A stretch of 53,177 nucleotides of DNA from Thiotrichaceae bacterium (GTDB taxonomy: Bacteria; Pseudomonadota; Gammaproteobacteria; Eutrophobiales; Eutrophobiaceae), in contig DUBV01000110.1 of NCBI GenBank assembly GCA_012960105.1, forward strand, positions 1 through 53,177. The letters run 5' to 3'. Shown here piece by piece: positions 29,107 to 37,466 of this stretch. The notes under the pieces are model-generated. The model had not been told where the DNA came from. It did not search any database and saw only the letters and a program-made list of their open reading frames with translations. How positions within the stretch are numbered: position 1 is the stretch's first letter; every line of letters starts with the position of its first letter. A program made the translations under genes and the position numbers.

Positions 29107-29181
29107 GACCTCAAAAAGCTAAATTCAAGCACCTACAATAAACTAATACAGCTATCTTTTTTGATCAAATACGCTTGATAA

Positions 29182-30813
29182 CTATACTACGCTGCTATTT
29201 TTTATTTTGATCACATTATTCGAGCGAATTAACAATTCTTTAAACGGCTGAGGTTTACCTACGCCATAACCCTGAGCAAAGTCGACACCAATCTCTTTTA
29301 ACATTCCTTTAATTTCATCATTTTCGACAAACTCAGCGATAGTCTTCATTCCCATGACATAACCAATTTCGTTAATTGATTTTACCATGGCATGGTCAAT
29401 AGGATCATCAATAATGTCTTTGACAAACATACCATCAATCTTTAAATAATCCACAGACAAATTCTTTAAATAGCCAAATGACGAGAGTCCACTGCCAAAA
29501 TCATCCAGTGCGAAACGACAGCCTAACGCCTTCAGAGTTGAAATAAATTGCGTTGCCATATTTAAATTTGAAATAGCCGCGGTTTCTGTGATTTCAAAAC
29601 AAATTTTATTGCCTTCAATTTCACATTCATTTAGTCGACTAATTATAAACTTCATTATTTCTGGTTCAGTCAACGACTGGCCGGAAAGATTGATCGAACA
29701 AAAATTAATTTGTTTTAAAAATGCAGGATATTCTGCTAATAAACTAAATGAATTATCAATGACCCAACGATCCAACTTGGATATCAGATTGTAGCGTTCT
29801 GCTGCTGACAGAAAAGCTCCCGGAGGAATAATCTCACCTTTGTCACCGAGCATTCTGATCAAAAGTTCATAGTGCCTATCAGTGCTGCCGTAAAGAGGCA
29901 CGATAGATTGAGCATAGAGACAAAATAGATCTTGTTCCAAAGCTTTACTAATTCGCGTCACCCATTGCATTTCTCCATGTCGCTCAGCCATCTCGGAGTC
30001 ATCATCATGGTGCACATGAATACGATTACGGCCAGCATCCTTGGCAACATAACAAGCAGCATCGGCCTGTTTCAATAACTCGGTAAGATTACTTTTCGAA
30101 TCTGTAATCGGGACTAAACCTATACTTATCCCAAGTCTAAAGCTATAACCTTCCCATGAAAATTGATAATCCTGAATCGCCGTTAATACAGAGGTGGTTA
30201 CCCGCTGCGCATCATCTAGCGAACATTGTTCCATCAAGATTCCAAACTCATCACCACCCAGACGAGCTAAAGTATCGGAATGTCTGACAATTTTTTTCAA
30301 CATAGCACTAAGCTGTCGCAATAATTCATCACCGGCAATATGACCACAGGTATCATTGACCACCTTGAACTGATCGAGGTCCATGAAACACAATGCATGA
30401 GTCCCTTTATCCTGTTGTATTGTTTCTAACAAGCATTCGGTACGACGTTCGAACTCTCGCCGATTAACCAGTCCCGTCAAAATATCGTGACTTGCCTGAT
30501 TACTAAGCCGTTCATCACTCTGTTTACGTTCGGTAATATCTTGCGCATTAATAAGCATGCATAGTTCTTTGTTAATTTCGATAATTTCTGCTGATAACAA
30601 CATATCTCGAACATCACCATTTTTTACCTGAAACTTTGTTTCGAAATCACTTATTGCCCCTTCCTTGCTTACTTTCTTTATTAATTTTTCGCGCTCAAGA
30701 ACATCCACCCAAAGACCAAGGTCAATAATAGAATTACCAATCAGTTCTTCGCGATCATATCTATATATTTTTACCGTACCTTCATTCACCTCAATAAAAA
30801 CACCGTCATTCAA
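29182..30813 (-). CDS. PAS-GGDEF-EAL part of a frameshifted sensor gene
   Basis: The 543 residues hold a PAS domain (about 5-95), a GGDEF domain with an intact signature RLGGDEF (Gly186-Phe190) and an EAL domain (about 285-535). The EAL signature is ELL, and downstream motifs such as the DDFGSG block are intact, so cyclic-di-GMP synthesis and breakdown are both possible. The frame is open further upstream, giving NRKALKLSEEKYAKAYKAV before the apparent start, and this continues the linker after the last membrane segment of the next upstream gene. Gene and neighbour were almost certainly one sensor of roughly 770 residues. The lesion leaves this part without its sensor. Translation from the internal TTG or near it is uncertain. 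Confidence 0.7.
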   Translation of the reverse strand: MNDGVFIEVNEGTVKIYRYDREELIGNSIIDLGLWVDVLEREKLIKKVSKEGAISDFETKFQVKNGDVRDMLLSAEIIEINKELCMLINAQDITERKQSDERLSNQASHDILTGLVNRREFERRTECLLETIQQDKGTHALCFMDLDQFKVVNDTCGHIAGDELLRQLSAMLKKIVRHSDTLARLGGDEFGILMEQCSLDDAQRVTTSVLTAIQDYQFSWEGYSFRLGISIGLVPITDSKSNLTELLKQADAACYVAKDAGRNRIHVHHDDDSEMAERHGEMQWVTRISKALEQDLFCLYAQSIVPLYGSTDRHYELLIRMLGDKGEIIPPGAFLSAAERYNLISKLDRWVIDNSFSLLAEYPAFLKQINFCSINLSGQSLTEPEIMKFIISRLNECEIEGNKICFEITETAAISNLNMATQFISTLKALGCRFALDDFGSGLSSFGYLKNLSVDYLKIDGMFVKDIIDDPIDHAMVKSINEIGYVMGMKTIAEFVENDEIKGMLKEIGVDFAQGYGVGKPQPFKELLIRSNNVIKIKNSSVV

Positions 30814-30878
30814 TGTTGTAATTGATAGGGAATTGGGAACAGCTTTATATGCCTTGGCGTATTTTTCCTCGGATAGTT

Positions 30879-31547
30879 TCAGTGCTTTTCTGTTAAAGAT
30901 ATTTTTTCGCTTATAAATAAAATTAATGCAACAACGATAATAAGGATGATCAGATAAATCACTGTTGCATTTTTAAATGGATTAGAATTTCTGGTCTGCT
31001 CTTGAATCAATACATTTAAATCTGCTAATTGTATTTTTTGCAGTTCTTCTGCATTTTCAATAAATATTTCTATATGGTTTATTTTGGGTTCCAGTAAGGC
31101 GTATTTATATTGTTTTGCTTTTTCAATTTCACCCGCCTGATATAAAGCTACGCTTTGATAAAAATCTTTGCGTATTTGCAAAACAACATTTTCATTTTCT
31201 ACCGCAAAATAGTAATCAAATTGTTGTTCCTGATATTCTGCAGTGTATTTAAATCTTTCAAATTCACCAAGCGTATCTTCATTAAACGCAAGAAGTTTCG
31301 GGATCAGTTCCTGATTGTCTTCATAAATAATTTTATCGAGTATTAGTAAAGAAGATAATAATATTGTTTTCAACGACCGTAATGATTCTTTTTGCTGAGA
31401 TATCTTTGCTACCTGATGATGAAGATTATTTAGACTATTTTGATATGCGGTTGAGTTTATATAGATAAAAATCAGTGACCATATTGTTACAAAAATGATC
31501 AAACGTATTTTTGAAGTAATTGATTTGAAATAAGTAAGCTTTTTCAT
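30879..31547 (-). CDS. Membrane sensor part of the frameshifted GGDEF-EAL gene
   Basis: The 222 residues contain a first membrane segment (about 14-32), a periplasmic helical region (about 33-190) like four-helix-bundle sensors, and a second membrane segment (about 193-215) ending at a stop after SLTEKH. In the neighbouring frame the sequence reads on as IYKRKNIFNRKALKLSEEKYAKAY, the expected cytoplasmic linker to the PAS-GGDEF-EAL part. A one-base indel near 30905-30925, close to runs of T and A, explains the break. On its own this protein has no output domain. Confidence 0.65.
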   Translation of the reverse strand: MKKLTYFKSITSKIRLIIFVTIWSLIFIYINSTAYQNSLNNLHHQVAKISQQKESLRSLKTILLSSLLILDKIIYEDNQELIPKLLAFNEDTLGEFERFKYTAEYQEQQFDYYFAVENENVVLQIRKDFYQSVALYQAGEIEKAKQYKYALLEPKINHIEIFIENAEELQKIQLADLNVLIQEQTRNSNPFKNATVIYLIILIIVVALILFISEKISLTEKH

Positions 31548-31587
31548 AGACAGGCATTAATTACATTTTTTTAACTCACTAACAAGC

Positions 31588-32562
31588 TCATAGTCCAAGC
31601 TCTATAACCTGTAGCTTGTGAATTCGATTGTTCGCTGTCGCCGCTAAATAAATAAAGCCCGCATCGTCAACAATAATCCCGTGTAAATTACCCATGTCTC
31701 CCTCGGGTAAAATTGTTTCATCAAATATATATTTCAGCTCACCCTCAGCATCGAACACCTGTACTCGGTTATTACCCATATCGGTCACATATAAATTATC
31801 GTATTTATCCAGCGCCAGTCCCACAGGACATCTAAATTCTCCCGGGTTCTTACCTTCTTTACCGATAGTTCTTAAATATGTACCTTCAGCTGTAAATACC
31901 TGAACCCTATGATTGCCAAAATCACTAACAATAATATGCCCCCGACTATTATGTTTTACTGATTCCGGTCTAATCATCTGACCTTCATAGCTTCCAGTGC
32001 TACCGAATGTAAACTGAAAATTTCCCTCCAGATCAAATACGCTAACACGATCATTGCCAGCTTCTGCAACATAGAGATAATCCTGCGGAGTAAGAGTCAT
32101 AAATTCCGTTTCTAACAACTGCCCTTCGGCTGTACCCTGGGAACCAAAATTCATTACATGCTCATATTGCCGGTCATATACTTTTATTTGGCCTGATAGA
32201 TAATCACTCACGTAATAATTACCCAAAGTATCAACAACAATACCTTCCGGTTTATCCATATTTCCAGCTTGCTTACCTTTACCACCAAATTTAGCTAAAA
32301 ATAGTCCTTCTCTATCAAATATCTGTACGTCTGCCCGTAATGCATCAGTCACAACGAGACTGCCATTTTTATCAAATGCAAAATCTTCGATGTATAGAAA
32401 CTGTCCATCAAGACTGCCCTTGCCTCCCCATGAACTTATATATTTAATTTTACTGCTGTCACTATTTTCTGATGTACAACCATAAACAAGCAGCACTACC
32501 ATGAAAAAACTGATTGTCAGAGAGGTCGTCAGTTTGTTTTCACTATGATTTTTCTTTATCAA
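31588..32562 (-). CDS. NHL-repeat lipoprotein
   Basis: The 324-residue protein has a signal sequence and a lipobox LVYGC with the modified cysteine at position 29, so it should be anchored by Lgt-dependent lipidation. The mature part consists of about six NHL repeats that would form a beta-propeller. Each has the pattern GxFxxPxGIAVDxxGNxYVxDxxNxRVQVF, for example LDKYDNLYVTDMGNNRVQVF. NHL propellers mostly bind proteins or act as lyases. No catalytic residues can be assigned. It lies 41 bp upstream of the sensor gene in the same direction and may share its transcript, so a role as a periplasmic partner of that sensor is possible but unproven. Confidence 0.8.
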   Translation of the reverse strand: MIKKNHSENKLTTSLTISFFMVVLLVYGCTSENSDSSKIKYISSWGGKGSLDGQFLYIEDFAFDKNGSLVVTDALRADVQIFDREGLFLAKFGGKGKQAGNMDKPEGIVVDTLGNYYVSDYLSGQIKVYDRQYEHVMNFGSQGTAEGQLLETEFMTLTPQDYLYVAEAGNDRVSVFDLEGNFQFTFGSTGSYEGQMIRPESVKHNSRGHIIVSDFGNHRVQVFTAEGTYLRTIGKEGKNPGEFRCPVGLALDKYDNLYVTDMGNNRVQVFDAEGELKYIFDETILPEGDMGNLHGIIVDDAGFIYLAATANNRIHKLQVIELGL

Positions 32563-32805
32563 AACGTTCTGGTACTCCGTTTATTTATTCAAATATGCCT
32601 CATATGAATCGGCAATTGATTAAATTACTTTAGTAGCTATCCGACTGTTTTTTTAAATGTTTCGTACATTTCTATCCACAACTGAGATTTCTTTTTTGCG
32701 GCAATAATCTATTCTGTCTCTTAAAGCCAACAAAGGTGTGTTAGCATTGAAATTAATTATACTGAAATCATTAGCACTTTGTTTCTTACTTAGGATGATG
32801 GAATT

Positions 32806-34260
32806 ATGTCGATAGTGACTCAAGTTAATTTACTTAAAGATCGACGCACCAAGATCATTGCTACTCTAGGACCGGCAAGTAGCGAGCCTGAACAAATACG
32901 ACAATTAATCAAAGCCGGAGTTAACGTATTTCGACAAAACATGTCTCATGGTGATCATGCTTACCATAAAGAAACCTATGCCCGAGTCCGACAAATTGCC
33001 GAAGAACTAAAAAAACCTGTCGGAATATTGGCCGATCTTTGTGGCCCTAAAATACGTACAGGTAAATTTAAAAAAGACAGTATAGAATTAAAAAACAATG
33101 AGACTGTCATTGTTACTACGCGTGATGTAGAAGGCAAACCCGGTTTAATCCCTTCCCAATATGCTTCTTTAGCAAATGACGTCGAACTTGGCGATCATAT
33201 CTTGCTTGCTGATGGCACACTTGAATTAGAAGTCGATAAAACTGAAGGTACTGAAATTACCTGTACTGTTATCTATGGCGGTAAGTTAGGTAATCATAAA
33301 GGTATTAATTTACCGGGTGTAAATGTATCTGCTCCATCATTAACTGAAAAAGATATAGCCGATGCAAAGTTGGCTATTGAACTGGGTGTCGACTTTTTAG
33401 CACTATCCTTTGTTCGTACAGCGGAAGATATTAATGATTTAAGAAAATTGATGAATGAAAATGGTAGTGATGCTCGTATTATTGCCAAGATAGAAAAACC
33501 GGAAGCATTGGAAAATGCTAGTGCTATTCTTGACGCCGCAGATGGGATCATGGTCGCTCGAGGCGACTTAGGCGTAGAACTAAATCCTGAACAAGTACCG
33601 GTTGCACAACATCAATTAATTGATCTGGCTCGCGAAAAATTTAAGCCGGTCATCGTTGCAACACAAATGCTTGAATCCATGATTGAAATGGCACGACCTA
33701 CACGTGCCGAAGTAACCGATGTTGCTTATGCCGTAACCTTAGGCACTGATGCCATTATGTTATCTGGCGAAACTGCAGTCGGTGCTTTTCCCGTTGATGC
33801 CGTTAAAATGATGGATAAAATATCTCGGCAAACAGAATCATATCTTTGGTCGCACAATAAATATGGTGCGAAAATTTCGGATAATGCATCAACAACCGCA
33901 ATACCCATTTGGGATGCCCTAGCAAATTCAATGGCACAACTTGCACAAGATCTTAAAGTCCGCGCTGTTGTTGTTATTTCACAAAGTGGAATGTCTGCAG
34001 CGACAATGAGTTCAGCCAGACCCGCAGCACCCGTTGTTGCAATAACCAACCGCGCTGATGTCTGTCGAAAAATGGCGATGCTATGGAGTGTCATACCTGT
34101 TCATTCCGAAGATGCCGGCAAAATAAATCCGAATGAACTGACCAGAAAAGTAATTATTGATGAAGGCCTAGCCTTAACTGGAGAAAAGGTACTGTTAATA
34201 CGTGGCTTCCATGCCGACAATGCTATGAATATTCCATCAGTAACCGTACTGACTATCTAA
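32806..34260 (+). CDS. pyk: Pyruvate kinase
   Basis: This enzyme makes pyruvate and ATP from PEP and ADP at the end of glycolysis. The 484 residues show RTKIIATLGPAS at the start, the active-site IIAKIEKPEAL and MVARGDLGVEL blocks, and the conserved ATQMLESMIEMARPTRAEVTDVA motif. Length and pattern fit the family (about 470-490). It is monocistronic, with a hairpin shortly after the stop. With pckG in the same window, both directions of PEP-pyruvate/oxaloacetate exchange are encoded here. Confidence 0.98.
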   Translation: MSIVTQVNLLKDRRTKIIATLGPASSEPEQIRQLIKAGVNVFRQNMSHGDHAYHKETYARVRQIAEELKKPVGILADLCGPKIRTGKFKKDSIELKNNETVIVTTRDVEGKPGLIPSQYASLANDVELGDHILLADGTLELEVDKTEGTEITCTVIYGGKLGNHKGINLPGVNVSAPSLTEKDIADAKLAIELGVDFLALSFVRTAEDINDLRKLMNENGSDARIIAKIEKPEALENASAILDAADGIMVARGDLGVELNPEQVPVAQHQLIDLAREKFKPVIVATQMLESMIEMARPTRAEVTDVAYAVTLGTDAIMLSGETAVGAFPVDAVKMMDKISRQTESYLWSHNKYGAKISDNASTTAIPIWDALANSMAQLAQDLKVRAVVVISQSGMSAATMSSARPAAPVVAITNRADVCRKMAMLWSVIPVHSEDAGKINPNELTRKVIIDEGLALTGEKVLLIRGFHADNAMNIPSVTVLTI

Positions 34261-34287
34261 TATTCACTTCTAGATAAATTTAAATCA

Positions 34288-34316
34288 CCTATTTCGTATA
34301 TACCAAATAGGTTGTT
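34288..34316 (+). terminator. Probable terminator of pyk
   Basis: cctattt (34288-34294) pairs with aaatagg (34305-34311) around a 10-nt loop and is followed by ttgtttta. It starts 28 bp after the pyk stop. The stem is AT-rich, so strength is uncertain. Confidence 0.55.
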
Positions 34317-34347
34317 TTATCTATTAATCAAAAACGTAAAATACTTT

Positions 34348-34728
34348 ATGGGAACACTACTATCCTCTGAGTTCCATTGTAAACCTCCCCAAATTAGTTT
34401 TGATATTCCGCATACTGATTTTATTCAATTAGACGTCATTGCCCTTAAACAAGATGATATTAACCGGGTAGGTTTATAGATAACACTCACATGCAGTATT
34501 CCATTTAATCTGGCTGGACTAAATTTTAAGTTCCGAGATTTTCTTGATTGGGTAAGTGCCTGTGCGACCGGTGATGAGAGTTACATATTAACTCAACCGC
34601 AATTATTACTGGATATAGTAGAGTTACCAGATCACAAAATAAATTCTATGCCGGCATCGAATATTGGTACAGGCATAATACATTTGGCATTAAAGGCGTT
34701 ACCGAACAATCCTTTCAAACAATATTAA
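34348..34728 (+). pseudogene. Unknown small gene interrupted by one in-frame amber codon
   Basis: From the ATG at 34348 a single frame of 126 codons runs to a TAA at 34726-34728, broken only by TAG at 34477-34479 (codon 44). The parts read MGTLLSSEFHCKPPQISFD and, after the stop, a composition that looks protein-like with FKFRDFLDWVSACATGDESY. I recognise no family. No RNA structure for readthrough or stop-codon reassignment is evident, so a nonsense mutation in a decaying gene is the simplest view. It is too short to be predicted as one ORF and may be missed by gene callers. Confidence 0.55.
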
Positions 34729-35051
34729 TGTACTCTTTTTAATATAATAAAAATATTACACAAATAATTTCATTAAAAAATACCGACTGTCACCTAGGTC
34801 AATTTTGGCATCGCTCATAAATTCTGTCCCAAAATTCAAGTATTAACAAAGGCCTTTAATCGCTCTGCCCACCTACACATCAACATTCAAATATTAAAAG
34901 TTCTAATTAGTTAGCGTCCCTGTCAAGACGGTAATTATACTATATCTAATTGATATAACTATAAATTATAAATATATCAAAGATTCATATAAACTTTCCG
35001 ATAACTACAAAGGTATAGATAAATTTTGCCTAATGGAGTTTTAATCTAGAA
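34729..35051. other. Intergenic region upstream of the REC-GGDEF-EAL gene
   Basis: These 323 bp are very AT-rich and hold no ORF, hairpin or repeat that I can support. The last 40 bp before 35052 would contain the promoter and ribosome site of the following gene, but no clear consensus is visible. Confidence 0.4.
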
Positions 35052-36764
35052 ATGAATGTACTCATCATAGATGACGACAAAGCAATTCTTTTATTTGTAA
35101 AAGCGTTCTTTGAGGAAGCAGGTCATAATACTGCCATAGCTAACTGCGGTAATGATGCCTTAGTATTATTTGATAAACAAAACTTTGACTTAATTGTCAC
35201 TGATGTCGTAATGCCTGGATTAGATGGATTTCAAACTATTGAGAAGATCCGGAAAAATTCTATTTCATTTATCCTCGTGATATTCATGACGTCTTCAAAA
35301 GAAGATGAAGAATTACAAAAAGGTATCGATGCTGGTGGCGGACTTTACTTACCTAAGCCGCTTAAACCTATATTATTAGAATCTTATATTAAAGTTATGG
35401 AAAACCTTGTTTCCATGCGTGATGAACTTATTTATAAAGCTAATTACGATAGTCTTACTGGATTGCCAAATCGTACCTTATTATATGATCGTCTTCACTT
35501 ATCAATTAATAGAGCAAAAAGAAGTAAAACGAAAATTATATTACTATTTATCGATCTTGATCATTTCAAAAATGTTAATGATCTCATGGGGCATGATGCG
35601 GGAGATGCTGTATTAAAGGAGACGGCCAATCGATTACAGGCCTGTATAAGAGACAGTGATACTATTAGTCGGATCGGTGGTGATGAATTTATCATAATGT
35701 TGCCTGATATTGATAACTCCAACGGTATTGATAAAGTGATCGATAAAATATTAAACAAACTGAATAGCCCATTTTTATGGGGGAGTAAAGAGACTCCTTT
35801 TATATCCGGGAGCATTGGTGTTTCAATATACCCTGATGATGCAACTGATATTGATGGTCTACTTAAAACATCAGATACAGTAATGTATAAAGCAAAAAAA
35901 GATGGGCGCAATAATTGTTCTCATTACAATCAAGAATTAGGAGATTTAATTCATAAGCATACTCTACTAGAGGATGAACTTAGACATGCAATTGAGAGGG
36001 GGCAACTAGAATTATATTATCAGCCGCAACTTACTTGTAACACATACCGACTTTCCGGGATGGAAGCGCTTCTACGATGGCATCATCCAGAATTTGGTGC
36101 GGTTTCGCCTGTAGAATTTATTCCTATAGCTGAAGATTCAGGGATTATATCGAGTATAGGAATATGGGTACTAAAGACTGTGTGTGAGCAAATAAAAGTA
36201 TGGCGGAATCTAGGTTATAAACCTCCAAGAATTTCAATCAATCTATCGGTTCGTCAACTTAAAGATGGAAATCTCGAAACTAATATTATTAAAATGATTG
36301 AAAGCTCAAATGTTGGCTTTGACTCCCTAGCTTTAGAAATCACAGAAAGTTGCATTATGGATAAACCAGAAAAACTAATAAAAATTCTAGCTAGGTTAAG
36401 AAGCCACGGATTGAAAATTTCCATGGACGATTTTGGTACTGGTTATTCTTCTATGTCTTACTTAAAAAGGTTACCCATTGATCAGTTAAAAATTGACAGA
36501 GAATTTATTAGATCAATTCCTGACAATATAGATGACTGTAATATTACAAGAGCAATTATAACTTTGGGTCATAGTCTTGGCTTGAATGTGATTGCCGAAG
36601 GTGTTGAAACATCTGAGCAATTCAAGTTTCTCAAGACCGAAAGTTGCGATGAAATACAGGGTTATTTTTTTGGCAAACCTCAATCAGCAACTGAAATAAT
36701 GTCTATGTTGAAATATTCAGAAATTAATTATACAGTTGATAAACCATTATTAAAGACAGCATAA
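35052..36764 (+). CDS. Response regulator with GGDEF and EAL domains
   Basis: This 570-residue protein is an intact cyclic-di-GMP regulator. A receiver domain (1-118) has the acidic pocket IIDDDK, the phosphorylation site Asp51 in IVTDVVMPGLDG and the lysine of LPKPL at 102. The GGDEF domain (about 130-295) has the intact signature GGDEF at 209-213. The EAL domain (about 305-555) has EAL at 338-340 in GMEALLRW and the DDFGTGYSS block. Both enzymatic sites appear complete, so net activity cannot be predicted. No histidine kinase is next to it. It is the only intact cyclic-di-GMP gene of the three in the window. Confidence 0.93.
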   Translation: MNVLIIDDDKAILLFVKAFFEEAGHNTAIANCGNDALVLFDKQNFDLIVTDVVMPGLDGFQTIEKIRKNSISFILVIFMTSSKEDEELQKGIDAGGGLYLPKPLKPILLESYIKVMENLVSMRDELIYKANYDSLTGLPNRTLLYDRLHLSINRAKRSKTKIILLFIDLDHFKNVNDLMGHDAGDAVLKETANRLQACIRDSDTISRIGGDEFIIMLPDIDNSNGIDKVIDKILNKLNSPFLWGSKETPFISGSIGVSIYPDDATDIDGLLKTSDTVMYKAKKDGRNNCSHYNQELGDLIHKHTLLEDELRHAIERGQLELYYQPQLTCNTYRLSGMEALLRWHHPEFGAVSPVEFIPIAEDSGIISSIGIWVLKTVCEQIKVWRNLGYKPPRISINLSVRQLKDGNLETNIIKMIESSNVGFDSLALEITESCIMDKPEKLIKILARLRSHGLKISMDDFGTGYSSMSYLKRLPIDQLKIDREFIRSIPDNIDDCNITRAIITLGHSLGLNVIAEGVETSEQFKFLKTESCDEIQGYFFGKPQSATEIMSMLKYSEINYTVDKPLLKTA

Positions 36765-36933
36765 TGTTAACAATACGATATCTTTTCTGAAAAACCATAT
36801 GCTCTAACTAATTGCATCCGATAATATCAACTTTGATAAGTTCTAAATGTCGAATCCTATATGTTATATCGTTATTTTCAGACTATTTATTTAATCTATC
36901 ATGTGTAAGAAAAAGCAACAGATCTGAAGAGTT

Positions 36934-36966
36934 AAAAGGTACTGAATTATTTATTCAGTACCTTTT
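36934..36966. terminator. Bidirectional terminator
   Basis: A perfect 14-bp inverted repeat, aaaaggtactgaat with attcagtacctttt, surrounds a 5-nt loop. It lies 11 bp beyond the stop of the minus-strand DUF934 gene and about 170 bp beyond the REC-GGDEF-EAL stop. The A/T ends give T runs on both strands. Confidence 0.85.
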
Positions 36967-36977
36967 AATTTCGTAGT

Positions 36978-37466
36978 TTATCTTTGCTTATAGATTGGAA
37001 CTGCATCATCTGCAGCAGCCTGATAACGAACTGAGAAGTCATTTAGACTTTTAATTGCATCTTCAATGTCTTTATCTTCACGCACTTCGTAACTGTCCAT
37101 GCCACATCGTTGCATATAAAATAGTTGATCACGCAAAACATCTCCTATTGCGCGCAGCTCACCTTTATAAGCATAACGTTGACGTAATAAACAAGCATGT
37201 GAATAAGAACGGCCATCTTTGAATGCAGGAAAATCCAGCGCAATTATTGAAAAGTGTTCTAGATCATCAAGCAAGGCTTCTGTTTCTGTATCACCATCAA
37301 TCCAGACCGCGTGTTCTGTATCACGCTTCAATAATTCATCCCGGCTCGCTTGCCAATCGATAAATGGCAAAATAACTTTGCCCTCTGGTATTGGTTTTGA
37401 ACAATCAAGTTCACGGATCAGTTGCCAATCATCATTAACAACTGCTTTATCTTTAATTACTCGCAT
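36978..37466 (-). CDS. DUF934-family protein, sulfite-reductase partner
   Basis: The start at 37466 gives 162 residues (MRVIKDKAVVNDDWQLI) and has an aagga ribosome site at normal spacing. A longer frame to 37580 overlaps the reductase gene by too much to be real. The family core is seen in VILPFIDWQASRDELL, IALDFPAFKDGRSYSHACLLRQR and LRAIGDVLRDQLFYMQRCGMDSYEVR. DUF934 proteins are nearly always encoded directly after a ferredoxin-type sulfite reductase and are needed for, or linked to, sulfate assimilation. The 14-bp overlap with that gene here fits translational coupling. The biochemical role is not settled as far as I know. Confidence 0.88.
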   Translation of the reverse strand: MRVIKDKAVVNDDWQLIRELDCSKPIPEGKVILPFIDWQASRDELLKRDTEHAVWIDGDTETEALLDDLEHFSIIALDFPAFKDGRSYSHACLLRQRYAYKGELRAIGDVLRDQLFYMQRCGMDSYEVREDKDIEDAIKSLNDFSVRYQAAADDAVPIYKQR

